A stretch of 64,000 bases of DNA from Rhodanobacter sp. LX-99 (GCF_018599185.1 NZ_JAHFVL010000001.1:1984001-2048000); one strand, 5' to 3'; shown: positions 33,356 to 43,189, counted from the first letter of the stretch. Numbers and translations: made by a program. The notes: generated by a model not told the origin, from the letters alone.

Positions 33356-35043
33356 TACATCTTCTCCGGGGCGCCGAGGCCCAACAAATCCAGACCATTC
33401 TTCAACACCTGGCGGGTCGCCACCACCAGCGCCAGGCGCGCGTTGCGCAAGCTGGCGTCCTCGACCAGGAACTGGTGCGAGTTGTAGTAGGTGTGGAACG
33501 CGTTGGCCAGTTCGCGCAGCCACGCCGCGACTAGGTGCGGCTCCAGGTTCGCCGCCGCGGCCTCGACCAGTTCAGGGTACTTCGACAGCTCGGTGAGCAG
33601 GATCTGCTCGTGCTCGTTGTCCAGCCGCGCCAGCTGGGCGAGGCCGTCGGCGAGGTCGACCGTGAAGCCCTTCTCCGGCGCCTGGCGCAGCACGCTGCAG
33701 ACGCGGGCATGCGCGTACTGGATGTAGTAGACCGGGTTGTCGTTCGACTGCGAGCGCGCCAGGTCGATGTCGAACACCAGCTGCGAGTCGGACTTGCGCG
33801 AGATCAGGAAGTAGCGCGTGGCGTCCCTGCCGACCTCGTCGATCAGGTCGCGCAGGGTGACGTAGCTGCCGGCGCGCTTGGAGATCTTCACCTCCTCGCC
33901 GCCCTTCATCACCGTCACCATCTGGTGCAGCACGTATTCCGGCCAGCCCTTCGGGATGCCGCAGTCGAGCGCCTGCAGGCCGGCCTTCACCCGCGCCAGC
34001 GAACCGTGGTGGTCCGAACCCAGCTCGGTGATCGCGCGTTCGTAGCCGCGCTGCCACTTGCTCAGGTGGTAGGCCACGTCGGGCAGGAAGTAGGTATAGG
34101 TGCCGTCGGACTTGCGCATCACGCGGTCCTTGTCGTCACCGAAATCGGTGGTGCGCAGCCACAGCGCGCCGCCGTCCTCGTAGGTGTGGCCGTGCGCGAC
34201 CAGCTCGCGCACGGTCTCCTCCACCTTGCCGTCGGTGTACAGCGACGATTCGAGGAAATAGGTATCGAAGCCCACGCCGAACGCCTGCAGGTCCAGGTCC
34301 TGCTCGCGGCGCAGGCTGGCCACGGCGAAGCGGCGGATCGCGTCGAGGTCGTCGACGTCGCCGGCCGCGGTCACCGTCTCGCCATCGGCGACCACCGACT
34401 CGCGGTCGAGATAGGCGCGCGCCACGTCGGCGATGTAGTCGCCGCGGTAGCCGTTCTCCGGCCAGCCGCTGTCGTCCGGGGTGATGCCGCGGGCGCGCGC
34501 CTGCACCGATATCGCCAGGTTGGCGATCTGCACGCCGGCGTCGTTGTAGTAGAACTCGCGCTTCACGTTCCAGCCGGTGGCGGCGAGCAGGCGGCTCAGG
34601 CAGTCGCCGATCGCCGCGGCGCGGCCGTGGCCCACGTGCAGCGGGCCGGTCGGGTTGGCCGAGACGAATTCCACGCCGACAGTCTTGCCGTGGCCGCCGG
34701 CGCTGCGCCCGTAGGCGTCGCCTTCGGCCATGATCCGGCGTACCTCGGCGTGATAGGCGCCGGCGCCGAGGAAGAAGTTGATGAAGCCGGGGCCGGCGAT
34801 CTCGACCTTCTCCACCAGGGTATTCGCCGGCAGCGCGGCGACCAGTTTCTCGGCCAGCTCGCGCGGCTTGGCGCGTGCCGGTTTTGCCAGCAGCATCGCC
34901 ACATTGCTGGCGAAATCACCATGTTCGCGGCTGCGCGCGCGCTCGATCACGAAGCCGGGCAGGCTGAGATCGGCAGGCAGGGTGGCATCGTCTTGCAGGG
35001 ACTGGATCGCCTGCAGCACCAGTTCGCGCAGCTGTTCTTTCAC
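33355..35043 (-). CDS. argS: Arginyl-tRNA synthetase
   Basis: 562 residues, class I aminoacyl-tRNA synthetase charging tRNA-Arg. [22 protein letters not shown] is the HIGH-type signature (about residues 132-140). [19 protein letters not shown] stands in for KMSKS, as in many ArgRS. The N-terminal Add-1 domain ([16 protein letters not shown]) and C-terminal DALR anticodon domain ([18 protein letters not shown] ... [16 protein letters not shown]) are present. It shares its stop with the SPOR gene start. Upstream lies a 508-base gap with a likely small RNA. Confidence 0.95.
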   Translation of the reverse strand: MKEQLRELVLQAIQSLQDDATLPADLSLPGFVIERARSREHGDFASNVAMLLAKPARAKPRELAEKLVAALPANTLVEKVEIAGPGFINFFLGAGAYHAEVRRIMAEGDAYGRSAGGHGKTVGVEFVSANPTGPLHVGHGRAAAIGDCLSRLLAATGWNVKREFYYNDAGVQIANLAISVQARARGITPDDSGWPENGYRGDYIADVARAYLDRESVVADGETVTAAGDVDDLDAIRRFAVASLRREQDLDLQAFGVGFDTYFLESSLYTDGKVEETVRELVAHGHTYEDGGALWLRTTDFGDDKDRVMRKSDGTYTYFLPDVAYHLSKWQRGYERAITELGSDHHGSLARVKAGLQALDCGIPKGWPEYVLHQMVTVMKGGEEVKISKRAGSYVTLRDLIDEVGRDATRYFLISRKSDSQLVFDIDLARSQSNDNPVYYIQYAHARVCSVLRQAPEKGFTVDLADGLAQLARLDNEHEQILLTELSKYPELVEAAAANLEPHLVAAWLRELANAFHTYYNSHQFLVEDASLRNARLALVVATRQVLKNGLDLLGLGAPEKM

Positions 35044-35433
35044 GGGTGGGGTCGGTTTCGTGATGGAACCGCCAATCCTAACAGACCGTCATGCCGGCGA
35101 AACGCGCCGGGATGGGGCGACACGGCGCGGGCTGATGGGGTAGCACCATGCGAACGGATTTTGATGCGCCGCGGCGAGCCGTCTTGTGGATAAGTCTGTG
35201 GGGAAAGCGACAGCTGGCGGCTTCAGGTTCGCCCGGGCGTACCGGGAATTCAGCAATCGAAAGAAATTGTTTATGTATATCAATTGATTATGCAGACAAC
35301 CTAGAGCCAAAGACCCGATAGGCGCGGCAAGTGCCGGTATCACCGCTTTGTGCATAAGTTTCGGCATCTTGGCGGCGTTTTCGAGGCTCGCGTGCGTCAT
35401 CCGTTTGTCATGCGGCGCTGCGATACTGGCTGG

Positions 35434-35536
35434 GTCGCGCCATGAACTCCCCTCCATGGTGTGGCGACGGAGACGCCGCTCTCTCCACCTCCCCAATCGG
35501 CCCCGCGGCGTGGCTTGTGCCACGCCGTTTTTTTTG
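35434..35536 (+). ncRNA. Candidate small RNA with C-rich loops (sX13-like)
   Basis: The 508-base gap between argS and radC ends with a strong plus-strand terminator but has no plus-strand gene in front of it, so something short must be transcribed. Before the terminator lie a hairpin (about 35434-35467, GTCGCGCCATG against CATGGTGTGGCGAC) with a C-rich loop AACTCCCCTC, and a second weak stem (GGAGA/TCTCC) followed by CCACCTCCCC. A GATACT box at 35422-35427 could be the -10; no good -35 is seen. Exposed CCCC loops plus a terminator hairpin, about 100 bases in all, resemble the Xanthomonas sRNA sX13 (from memory). The rest of the gap, 35044-35400, shows nothing recognisable. Confidence 0.5.
35506..35535 (+). 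terminator. Intrinsic terminator of the candidate sRNA
   Basis: Perfect 8-bp stem CGGCGTGG/CCACGCCG with a six-base loop, followed by eight T. It points to transcription from the left, where only the candidate sRNA lies. Confidence 0.85.
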
Positions 35537-35551
35537 TCCGTGAACAGGTCC

Positions 35552-36223
35552 TCAGATCAGGCCGCGGGCCGCCATCGACACCGGCTCGCCGCTGCCGATC
35601 ACCAGGTGGTCGAGCACGCGCACGCCGACCAGTTGCAGCGCGTCGCGCAACTCGTGGGTGATCGCGCGGTCGGCGGCGCTGGGTTCGGCCACGCCGGAGG
35701 GGTGGTTGTGGGCGAAGATCACCGCGCAGGCATTGTGCTGCAGGCAGGCCCGCACCACCTCGCGCGGGTGCACGCTGGCGCCATCGACGGTGCCGCGGAA
35801 CAGCTCCTCGAATGCCAGCACGCGGTGGCGGTTGTCCAGGTACAGGCAGCCGAACACCTCGTACGGCAGATGGCGCAGGCGTGCACGCAGGTAGTCGCCG
35901 CTGTCGCGCGGATTGCCCAGGCTGGGTCTCTCCAGCAGCTGTTCGGCCAGGCTGCGCCGTGCCAGCTCCAGCGCGGCGGCGATGCGTGCACGCTTGACCG
36001 GTCCCAGTCCGCCGACGCGAATGTGCCGTTCGCTGCGGCTGAGCAGGGTGCCCAGGCTGCCGGCGGTATTCAGCAGTTCGCGGCCCAGCGCCAGCGCGTC
36101 CTTGCCGCGGCTGCCGCTGCCCAGCAGCACCGCCAGCAGCTCGGCGTCGGATAGCGCGCTGCTGCCGCGCGCCAGCAGTTTTTCGCGGGGACGTTCGCCT
36201 TCGGGCCAGTCGCGGATGCTCAT
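35552..36223 (-). CDS. radC: RadC family JAB-domain protein
   Basis: 223 residues. An N-terminal helix-hairpin-helix-like region (LARGSSALSDAELLAVLLGSGSRGKDA, GLGPVKRARIAAALEL) is followed by a JAB/MPN metal site: catalytic Glu upstream (LDNRHRVLAFEELF), HNHPSG near residue 171 and a following Asp (SAADRAIT). RadC was named from DNA repair work, but its biochemical role is still unclear. It is divergent from coaBC, as is usual in gammaproteobacteria. Confidence 0.92.
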   Translation of the reverse strand: MSIRDWPEGERPREKLLARGSSALSDAELLAVLLGSGSRGKDALALGRELLNTAGSLGTLLSRSERHIRVGGLGPVKRARIAAALELARRSLAEQLLERPSLGNPRDSGDYLRARLRHLPYEVFGCLYLDNRHRVLAFEELFRGTVDGASVHPREVVRACLQHNACAVIFAHNHPSGVAEPSAADRAITHELRDALQLVGVRVLDHLVIGSGEPVSMAARGLI

Positions 36224-36319
36224 GCTCCCAGCTTGCCCGCTGGCGCCGCCGCCGGGCAGCGGGCAAGACGAGTGAATCCGGTAAGCTAGGCCTCTGCCCG
36301 ATTGTCAGGCCCGCCTTAC

Positions 36320-37525
36320 ATGAGTCTTGCCCAACGCCGCATCCTGCTCGGAGTGTCGGGCGGCATCGCCGCCTACAAGTCCTGCGAACTGGTCCGCCGC
36401 CTGCGCGATCTCGATGCCGAGGTGCGCGTGGTGATGACCGAGGGCGCCACCCACTTCGTCAGCCCCACCACGTTCCAGGCGCTGTCCGGCCAGGCCGTGC
36501 GGGTCAGCCTGTGGGACGCGCAGGCCGAGGCGGCGATGGGTCATATCGAACTGGCGCGCTGGGCGGAACGCATTCTGGTGGCGCCGGCCAGCGCCGACCT
36601 GCTGGCGCGGCTGGCGCACGGCATGGCCGACGACCTGTTGACCACGCTGTGCCTGGCCAGCGCCGCGCCGCTGTACCTGGCGCCGGCGATGAACCAGCAG
36701 ATGTGGGCGCACCCGGCGGTGCAGGCGAATATCGCCACCTTGCGCCAGCACGGCGCGCAGCTGCTGGGGCCGGCGGTGGGCGACCAGGCCTGCGGCGACG
36801 TCGGCAGCGGCCGCATGCTGGAGCCGCACGAATTGCGCGATGCGCTGGTGGCCTCGTTCGGCGATCGTTCGCTGGCCGGGCTGAAGGTGCTGGTCAGCGC
36901 CGGCCCTACCTACGAGGACATCGACCCGGTGCGTTTCATCGGCAACCGCAGCTCCGGCCGCATGGGTTTCGCGGTGGCCGAAGCCGCCGCCCAGGCCGGT
37001 GCCGAAGTGACCCTGGTGGCCGGGCCGGTAAGCCTGGCCACGCCGGCCGGCGTGGCGCGCCGCGTCGACGTGCGCAGTGCGGCGCAGATGCACGCGGCGG
37101 TACTGGCCGCCGCCGCACAGGCGGACGTCTATATCGGTGCGGCCGCGGTCGGCGACTACCGGCCGCTGGAGGTATCCGCGCAGAAGCTGAAAAAGCGCGA
37201 CGGCAGCGAGCTGACCCTGCGCCTCGGCGAGAACCCGGACATCCTGGCCAGCCTTTCCGCGCAAACCGCGCACCCGTTCCTGGTCGGATTCGCCGCGGAG
37301 ACGCATGATGTGGCGAGCTATGCGCAGGGCAAGCTGCGCCACAAGGGGCTGGACATGATTGCGGCAAACCAGGTGGGCGGCGGTCTCGGTTTCGAGGCGG
37401 CCGACAATGCGTTGACGTTGTACTGGGCCGACGGCGCCGTCGAACTGCCGCGGGCGGCGAAAGCCGAGCTGGCGCGTCAGCTGATCGCCCACGTGGCCGC
37501 ACGCTACCGGGCGACGCGCGGATGA
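36320..37525 (+). CDS. coaBC: Bifunctional CoaBC (phosphopantothenoylcysteine decarboxylase/synthetase)
   Basis: 401 residues from ATG at 36320. It makes 4'-phosphopantetheine from 4'-phosphopantothenate and cysteine, two steps of coenzyme A synthesis. The N-terminal CoaC half has [19 protein letters not shown] (FMN site), a catalytic His in GHIELARW (near residue 75) and PAMNQQMW. The C-terminal CoaB half has [27 protein letters not shown] and [21 protein letters not shown]. It overlaps dut by four bases (ATGA), so the two are coupled. Confidence 0.95.
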   Translation: MSLAQRRILLGVSGGIAAYKSCELVRRLRDLDAEVRVVMTEGATHFVSPTTFQALSGQAVRVSLWDAQAEAAMGHIELARWAERILVAPASADLLARLAHGMADDLLTTLCLASAAPLYLAPAMNQQMWAHPAVQANIATLRQHGAQLLGPAVGDQACGDVGSGRMLEPHELRDALVASFGDRSLAGLKVLVSAGPTYEDIDPVRFIGNRSSGRMGFAVAEAAAQAGAEVTLVAGPVSLATPAGVARRVDVRSAAQMHAAVLAAAAQADVYIGAAAVGDYRPLEVSAQKLKKRDGSELTLRLGENPDILASLSAQTAHPFLVGFAAETHDVASYAQGKLRHKGLDMIAANQVGGGLGFEAADNALTLYWADGAVELPRAAKAELARQLIAHVAARYRATRG

Positions 37526-37980
37526 CGATCGACGTCGAACTGAAGATCCTCGATCCGCGTCTCGGCGACAGCATCCCGCTGCCGCAGGCCGCCACGCCCG
37601 GCAGTGCCGGCATGGACCTGCGCGCCGCATTGGACGCGCCGCTGACCCTGGCGCCGGGCGAAAGCGCACTGGTGCCCAGCGGCATCGCGATCCACATCGG
37701 CGACCCGGGCTGGTGCGCGCTGGTCGTGCCGCGCTCGGGGCTGGGCCACAAGCACGGGCTGGTGATGGGCAACCTGGTCGGGGTGATCGATGCCGACTAC
37801 CAGGGGCCGTTGATGATTTCGTGCTGGAATCGCGGCAGCCAGTCGTACACCATCGCGGTGGGCGACCGCATCGCCCAGCTGCTGCTGGTGCCGGTGGCGC
37901 AGGCACGGTTGAACGTCGTGGCCGATTTCGCGCCAAGCGAACGCGGCGGCGGCGGGTTCGGTTCCACCGGCATCCAATAA
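37522..37980 (+). CDS. dut: dUTP diphosphatase
   Basis: 152 residues, trimeric dUTPase that hydrolyses dUTP to dUMP, keeping uracil out of DNA and feeding dTMP synthesis. All five motifs are visible: [45 protein letters not shown] and the C-terminal [12 protein letters not shown] that closes over the substrate. It overlaps coaBC and lies 59 bases before the phosphomannomutase gene. Confidence 0.96.
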   Translation: MTIDVELKILDPRLGDSIPLPQAATPGSAGMDLRAALDAPLTLAPGESALVPSGIAIHIGDPGWCALVVPRSGLGHKHGLVMGNLVGVIDADYQGPLMISCWNRGSQSYTIAVGDRIAQLLLVPVAQARLNVVADFAPSERGGGGFGSTGIQ

Positions 37981-38039
37981 TCAGCCGGGCTGGCCCGAGC
38001 GGGTCGGGCCGGCCCTAGGCTACAGCCGCGGGGGCGGGT

Positions 38040-40352
38040 ATGGCGTTGAACATCGCGAACGAACGGCTGCGAGGCCTGCGGGTCGACTGGCAGGCGCTGC
38101 TGCCGCTGGCCGGCGGCACCGTGCTGCTGCTGCTGGGTCTGTTCTGTGCGTGGCAGACCTGGCTGATTGCCGACGAAGGCAATGCGATCCAGCGCGTGCA
38201 TATGGCCCAGGACGAGGCCGTCCAGGCGCTGTCCCGGGAAATCGCCAGTCAGCGCGGTGCGGTCGAAAAGGTGCTGGCAGGCGTGGACCCGGCAACCTTG
38301 ATGAGCGACCCGGCGCGGTCCGCCGCGGCGCTGCGCCAGCAACTGCCGCAGGCGAAGAAGCTGGAACTGTACAGCGGCGACCTCAGCGAGGTGCTCAAGG
38401 CCAATTACCGCGAATTCGGCTACGCCAAGGCGGCCCAGCTGATGGCCGCGCAGAGTGCCGAAGGCGTGCCGCTGGCGCAGAGCGTCTCCTATGGCAACGG
38501 CGATCGCCGGCTGAGCCTGGTGATTCCGCTGGGGCCGCCGCAGCAAGCCCAGGCCTGGGCCTGGGTCGAGTTGCCGTTCGCTCCGCTGAGGCAGCGTTTC
38601 GCCGCGGTTTCGCCAGCCGGCGGCCGCCTCGACCTGCGCCAGGGCGACGATAGCGGCTACGTGCAGCTGTTCTCGCACGGCACCACCTCGGCCGAAGCCG
38701 AGGCGGCCGGCAAGCCGATCGCGGGCAGCGTGTTCAGTGTCGGCGCCGGCCTGCCGGGTGCCTTCATCGTGTTGCCGCGTTCGTGGCTGCTGAGCGGGCT
38801 GCTGACCTTGTTCGGCCTCGGTGGCGGCGGCTACCTGCTGTGGCTGCGCCTGCGCCATCTGCGGGCACCGTCCGAAGCGGAACAGCCCGAAGCCGCGGTC
38901 GAAGTCCCCAAGGTCGCGGCGGTCCGCGTCCGACCGCCGGCGCCGGCCGCGCCGCCGGTTGCGGCGGCGGTCGGCGTGGACCCGGGCATCTTCCGCGCGT
39001 ACGACGTGCGCGGCGTGGTCGGCAAGACCTTGAACAAGGACGTGGCGCGCGTGCTGGGCCAGTCGATCGGCACGCTGATGGGCGAGAAGGGCCTGCGCGA
39101 GATCGTGGTCGGCCGCGATGGCCGGCTGTCCGGGCCGGAACTGGCCGGGGCACTGGCCGAAGGCCTGCGCGAGGCCGGCGTGGACGTGATCGACATCGGC
39201 GCAGTGCCGACGCCGGTGGTGTACTACGCCACCTACCGCTTCAACACCGGCTGCGGCGTGGCCGTCACCGGCAGCCACAACCCGCCGGACTACAACGGCT
39301 TCAAGATCGTGGTCGGCGGCGAGACGCTGTCCGAAGGGGCGATCCAGGACCTGTACCAGCGCATCGCCAGCGGCGCGCTGGCCAGCGGCGGCGGCGGTGG
39401 CCTGCGCCAGGTCGACGTGGCGCCGGACTATATCGAGAAGATCATCTCCGACGTGCTGGCCGAGCGCCGCCTGAAGGTCGTGGTCGATTGCGGCAACGGC
39501 ATTCCCGGCGCGATCGCGCCGCAGGTGCTGGAGGGCGTCGGTTGCGAGGTGATCCCGCTGTACTGCGACGTCGACGGCACGTTCCCGAACCACCATCCGG
39601 ACCCGTCCGATCCGGCCAACCTAGAAGACCTGATCCTCGCGGTGAGACAGACCGGGGCCGACCTGGGCATGGCGTTCGACGGCGATGGCGACCGCCTCGG
39701 CGTGGTCACCAAGGGCGGCGAGATCATCTATCCCGACCGCCTGCTGATGCTGTTCGCGCGCGACGTGCTGTCGCGCCAGCCCGGCGCCACGATCATCTAC
39801 GACGTGAAGTGCACCAGCCACCTGAAGGGGCAGATCCTGGATGCCGGCGGCAGTCCGCTGATGTGGCGCACCGGGCATTCGCTGATCAAGGCGAAGATGC
39901 GCGAGACCGGCGCCGAACTGGCCGGCGAGATGAGCGGGCACTTCTTCTTCAAGGAGCGCTGGTACGGCTTCGACGACGGCGTCTACGCCGCCGCGCGGCT
40001 GCTGGAGATCCTCGCCGGCGACCTGCAGGGGCGCCGCCCGGAGGAGATCTTCGCGACGTTGCCGAAGAGCGTCTCCACGCCGGAACTGAAGGTCGAGCTG
40101 GCCGAGGGCGAGCACTACCGCTTCATGGACAAGCTGCGCCAGCAGGCCAATTTCGAGGACGCCACCCTGGTCACCATCGACGGCATGCGCGCGGACTGGC
40201 CGGACGGCTGGGGACTGGTGCGCGCGTCGAACACCACGCCGGTGCTGGTGCTGCGTTTCGAGGCGGACAGCCCGGTCGCGCTGAAGCGGATCCAGCAGGT
40301 CTTCCGCCAGCAGCTGCTGGCAGTGGATCCCGGGCTGAAGCTGCCCTTCTGA
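38040..40352 (+). CDS. algC: Phosphomannomutase/phosphoglucomutase with membrane-anchored N-terminal extension
   Basis: 770 residues. The C-terminal part (about 325-770) is an alpha-D-phosphohexomutase: IFRAYDVRGVVG, phospho-Ser412 in TGSHNPPDYNG, metal loop FDGDGDRLG near 547, GEMSGHFFFKERW, and RASNTTPVLVLRFEA. It converts mannose-6-P and glucose-6-P to the 1-phosphates that feed LPS and exopolysaccharide synthesis. The first 325 residues are extra: a membrane helix (about 18-38), a periplasmic-type domain (VQALSREIASQRGAVEKVLAG...), a second helix (about 245-265) and a Pro/Ala linker. Long AlgC forms with such an extension exist in some pseudomonads. Here argB, the usual next gene, is absent. 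Confidence 0.9.
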   Translation: MALNIANERLRGLRVDWQALLPLAGGTVLLLLGLFCAWQTWLIADEGNAIQRVHMAQDEAVQALSREIASQRGAVEKVLAGVDPATLMSDPARSAAALRQQLPQAKKLELYSGDLSEVLKANYREFGYAKAAQLMAAQSAEGVPLAQSVSYGNGDRRLSLVIPLGPPQQAQAWAWVELPFAPLRQRFAAVSPAGGRLDLRQGDDSGYVQLFSHGTTSAEAEAAGKPIAGSVFSVGAGLPGAFIVLPRSWLLSGLLTLFGLGGGGYLLWLRLRHLRAPSEAEQPEAAVEVPKVAAVRVRPPAPAAPPVAAAVGVDPGIFRAYDVRGVVGKTLNKDVARVLGQSIGTLMGEKGLREIVVGRDGRLSGPELAGALAEGLREAGVDVIDIGAVPTPVVYYATYRFNTGCGVAVTGSHNPPDYNGFKIVVGGETLSEGAIQDLYQRIASGALASGGGGGLRQVDVAPDYIEKIISDVLAERRLKVVVDCGNGIPGAIAPQVLEGVGCEVIPLYCDVDGTFPNHHPDPSDPANLEDLILAVRQTGADLGMAFDGDGDRLGVVTKGGEIIYPDRLLMLFARDVLSRQPGATIIYDVKCTSHLKGQILDAGGSPLMWRTGHSLIKAKMRETGAELAGEMSGHFFFKERWYGFDDGVYAAARLLEILAGDLQGRRPEEIFATLPKSVSTPELKVELAEGEHYRFMDKLRQQANFEDATLVTIDGMRADWPDGWGLVRASNTTPVLVLRFEADSPVALKRIQQVFRQQLLAVDPGLKLPF

Positions 40353-40424
40353 CATCGCGGGCCTGGACAGGATGTCGAGGCTCATTCCGGCGGATGGCGG
40401 GGTTCACATCGCCGCAGAACTGCC

Positions 40425-41066
40425 CTACTCCGCCGGCTGCTCCTGCGCCGCCTTGAGTTCGCGATAGTGCGCCAACTGCCCGACCTGCTGTTGCACGGTC
40501 TGTGCGTGCAAGGTCTGCTGGCGGCGCAGCGTGTTGCGCAGGGTGGCGACCACGTTGCGCTGCTGCGCGATGCTGTCGGCCAGGAATTTCGGCACCGGGC
40601 TCTTGGCGTTCTCGAGGTCGGCCGCGCGGCCGAGCAGGTCGGTCAGGGCCTTTTCCTGGCTGCGCAGGTTGATCTGGGTGGTGTGGATCTGCTGGTCGAT
40701 GGTGTCCAGCGCCTGCTGCAGCGAGATCTGGTAGGACTCCTCGTCCGGATAGGCCGCCAGCATCTGCGTGTCGGCGTTTGCGCGCTCCTGCGCGGCGCGC
40801 TGTTTGGCCGCCTGTTCGGCGGCCAGCTTGTTGGCCGCGGCGCGTTCTGCGGCGGTCAGCTGGCGCGGTACGTGTTGCACCACCAGGCCACGGTCGTTGA
40901 CCAGGTCGTAGCCGTACTTCATCGCTTCGGCGGTGAGGCTGTCACTGAAGTGCATCAGGCCTTGCCCGTCGTACCACTTGTAACGGATGTTGCCGGTGTT
41001 CTGGGCGCGCGCCGACAGGCTCGCGACCAGTACGACAGCAGCAATGACGAGCAATGGTTTGCGCAT
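40425..41066 (-). CDS. DUF4124-type secreted protein with coiled coil
   Basis: 213 residues. A Sec signal peptide (MRKPLLVIAAVVLVASLSARA) is followed by IRYKWYDGQGLMHFSDSLTAEAMKYGYDLVNDRGLVV, the DUF4124 pattern (a Y/W-x-D-x-x-G-x-x-H-F-S/T-D segment), then a long Gln/Ala-rich helical region with heptads (AERAAANKLAAEQAAKQRAAQERANADTQML...). It is probably periplasmic. Function unknown. It lies 116 bases downstream of pyrE on the same strand, and its length exceeds the bare domain because of the helical tail. Confidence 0.78.
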   Translation of the reverse strand: MRKPLLVIAAVVLVASLSARAQNTGNIRYKWYDGQGLMHFSDSLTAEAMKYGYDLVNDRGLVVQHVPRQLTAAERAAANKLAAEQAAKQRAAQERANADTQMLAAYPDEESYQISLQQALDTIDQQIHTTQINLRSQEKALTDLLGRAADLENAKSPVPKFLADSIAQQRNVVATLRNTLRRQQTLHAQTVQQQVGQLAHYRELKAAQEQPAE

Positions 41067-41182
41067 GGATTCCTCTCTCGTTGCCCAGTATAGCCAGCGT
41101 TATCGCGCTGCCTAGTTCCGCGCCGACGGCAGCGGCCGCCAGTGTGACCGGGTTCGCCTGAGTCTATCGGCCGAACAGGCTC

Positions 41183-41830
41183 TCAACGCTGAACCCCGTA
41201 GCGCTCGCGGTAAGCCAGCAGGCGGGCATGCTCGGCGGCCAGCTGCGGGCGCTCGCCGGCATATGCCAGCACGTCGTCGAGGCCGGTGATCGCGATCACC
41301 GGGATGCCATAGTCGGCGGCCACTTCCTGTGCGGCGGAGCGTTCGCCCTGGCCGCGCTCCTGCCGGTCCAGCGCGATCAGCACGCCGGCAGGCGTGGCGC
41401 CGTGCGCGCGGATCAGCGCCAGCGATTCGCGCACCGCGGTGCCGGCGGTCATCACGTCGTCGACGATCAGCACGCGGCCCTTGAGCGGGGCGCCGACCAG
41501 CACGCCGCCCTCGCCGTGATCCTTCGCCTCCTTGCGGTTGTAGGCCCACGGCAGGTCGCGGCCGTGGCCGTCGGCCAGCGCGATCGCGGTGGCGGCGGCC
41601 AGCGCGATGCCCTTGTAGGCGGGGCCGAACAGCATGTCGACGGCGATGCCGGCGTTCATCACGGCGGCGGCATAGGCGCGGCCGAGTTGGGCCAGCGCGG
41701 CGCCGGAGTCGATCCGCCCCATGTTGAAGAAGTACGGGCTGTGGCGGCCGGATTTCAGGGTGAAATCGCCGAAGCGCAGTACTTCGCGTTGCAGTGTGAG
41801 TTCGATGAAGTCGCGCTGGTAATCGTGCAC
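41183..41830 (-). CDS. pyrE: Orotate phosphoribosyltransferase
   Basis: 215 residues from a GTG at 41830 ([29 protein letters not shown]). This start is preferred over a TTG five codons earlier because it matches the family's N-terminus. The enzyme joins orotate to PRPP to give OMP in pyrimidine synthesis. Visible are [31 protein letters not shown] (flexible catalytic loop) and the PRPP signature [13 protein letters not shown] (about residues 120-132). It lies 24 bases downstream of a GNAT gene, probably in one operon, and across a short gap from the exonuclease III/Crc homologue. Confidence 0.93.
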   Translation of the reverse strand: MHDYQRDFIELTLQREVLRFGDFTLKSGRHSPYFFNMGRIDSGAALAQLGRAYAAAVMNAGIAVDMLFGPAYKGIALAAATAIALADGHGRDLPWAYNRKEAKDHGEGGVLVGAPLKGRVLIVDDVMTAGTAVRESLALIRAHGATPAGVLIALDRQERGQGERSAAQEVAADYGIPVIAITGLDDVLAYAGERPQLAAEHARLLAYRERYGVQR

Positions 41831-41854
41831 GGGTACGTCTCGCAAGCGGTGGAG

Positions 41855-42361
41855 TCAGGGCAGTGGCCGCCGCAGCAGGCGCTGCGGGCCGGAACGCCCG
41901 CCATGGTACAGCTCGCCGCTGTCGTCGAAGCCGGCGCGCTGGTACAGCCGCAGGGCCGCGTGGTTGCTGCGGTCGACCATCAGCACCAGTTGGCGCGCCC
42001 ACGGGCGACGCCGGGCGAGGTCGGCGAACATGGCCTGCAACGCCAGTTGACCCAGGCCGCGGCCTTGCCAGGCGGCATCGATGAAGAACCCGCGCAGGCC
42101 CAGCGACGGCGGTTCGAGGTCGCGCCCCGTCACACCGCGCGGCGTGGCTTCGACGCAGTAGTAGCCGACCGGCGTGTCGCCACGCAGGATCGCCATCGCT
42201 TCGCTGTCGGGGCACAGCGCCACGTCGGCCAGCAGGTCGGCGATCGCGCCGACCCAGCCGCGCTGGACCGGCAGTACGTGCAGGCCCAGCAGCTTCGGGC
42301 GCAGTGCGTCGTCGACCGGGACGACGCGGATGGCGGCAGTGGCTGGCATGTTCGCTTCCAT
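41855..42361 (-). CDS. GNAT-family N-acetyltransferase
   Basis: 168 residues from ATG at 42361 (a second Met four codons in is possible). GNAT layout: PVGYYCVEATPRG strand, LRGFFIDAAWQGRGLGQLALQAMFADL with the acetyl-CoA loop Q-G-R-G-L-G (about residues 99-104), and LVLMVDRSNHAALRLYQRAGFDDSGELYHGGR at the C-terminus. Substrate unknown. The short gap to pyrE suggests the two are transcribed together. Divergent from the exonuclease III gene with 57 bases between, so the promoters overlap or sit back to back. Confidence 0.85.
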   Translation of the reverse strand: MEANMPATAAIRVVPVDDALRPKLLGLHVLPVQRGWVGAIADLLADVALCPDSEAMAILRGDTPVGYYCVEATPRGVTGRDLEPPSLGLRGFFIDAAWQGRGLGQLALQAMFADLARRRPWARQLVLMVDRSNHAALRLYQRAGFDDSGELYHGGRSGPQRLLRRPLP

Positions 42362-42418
42362 GGCGGTGGCGGGGTGCCGTGGTTGTTATGATCACCCATC
42401 ACGAGATCGGGAGAGTCC

Positions 42419-43189
42419 ATGCGCATCATCAGCCTCAACGCCAACGGCATCCGCTCGGCCGCCACCAAGGGCGTGTTCGACTGGCTGCGCAAGCAGGACG
42501 CCGACGTGATCTGCCTGCAGGAAACCAAGGCGCAGGAAGGCCAGCTGACCGACGCGATGTTCCGACCCGACGGCCACCACTGCTTCTACCGCGACGCCAG
42601 CAGCAAGAAGGGCTACAGCGGCGTGGCGATCTACGCCAGGCGCGAGCCGGACCAGGTGCTGACCGAACTGGGCTGGGACGAGTTCGACAACGAAGGCCGC
42701 TACATCGAGGCGCGCTTCGGCAATCTCAGCGTGGTCTCGCTGTATTTCCCGTCCGGCTCCTCCGGCGACGAGCGCCAGCAGTTCAAGTTCAAGGCGATGG
42801 AGTGGATCACGCCGATCTTCGATGCGTGGCTGAAAAGCGGCCGGGACTACGTGATCTGCGGCGACTGGAACATCGTGCACACGAGGAACGACATCAAGAA
42901 CTGGTCGTCCAACCAGAAGAACTCCGGCTGCCTGCCGGAAGAGCGCGCGTGGCTGGACCTGCTGTTCCACGAGCGCGGCTGGGTCGACAGCTTCCGCGCG
43001 ATCAAGCCGGACGCCGTCGAATACACCTGGTGGTCGAACCGCGGCCAGGCGCGCGCGAACAACGTGGGTTGGCGCATCGACTACCAGGTCATCACGCCGT
43101 CCTTGCGCCAGCGTCTCAAGTCCTGCTCGATCTACCGCGACGAACGCTTCTCCGACCACGCGCCGTACACAGTCGACTATGCCGACTGA
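42419..43189 (+). CDS. Exodeoxyribonuclease III family protein (Crc homologue position)
   Basis: 256 residues of the EEP nuclease family. Catalytic residues are present: SLNANGIRSA (Asn), Glu35 in LQETKAQ, Tyr in VSLYFPSG, Asp149/Asn151 in GDWNIVHT, Asp in WRIDYQV and His247 in FSDHAPY. The likely activity is apurinic/3'-repair endonuclease (xthA type). It lies next to pyrE in the same neighbourhood that carries crc in Pseudomonas, where Crc is a catalytically dead homologue acting with Hfq in catabolite repression. The intact active site argues for a nuclease here. Overlaps the AmpG-like gene by 11 bases. Confidence 0.87.
   Translation: MRIISLNANGIRSAATKGVFDWLRKQDADVICLQETKAQEGQLTDAMFRPDGHHCFYRDASSKKGYSGVAIYARREPDQVLTELGWDEFDNEGRYIEARFGNLSVVSLYFPSGSSGDERQQFKFKAMEWITPIFDAWLKSGRDYVICGDWNIVHTRNDIKNWSSNQKNSGCLPEERAWLDLLFHERGWVDSFRAIKPDAVEYTWWSNRGQARANNVGWRIDYQVITPSLRQRLKSCSIYRDERFSDHAPYTVDYAD

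Noticed and set aside
35089..35523. 144-codon minus-strand frame upstream of argS
   Set aside because: No motif or ribosome site; it overlaps the candidate sRNA and terminator, and its composition is unlike the neighbouring genes.
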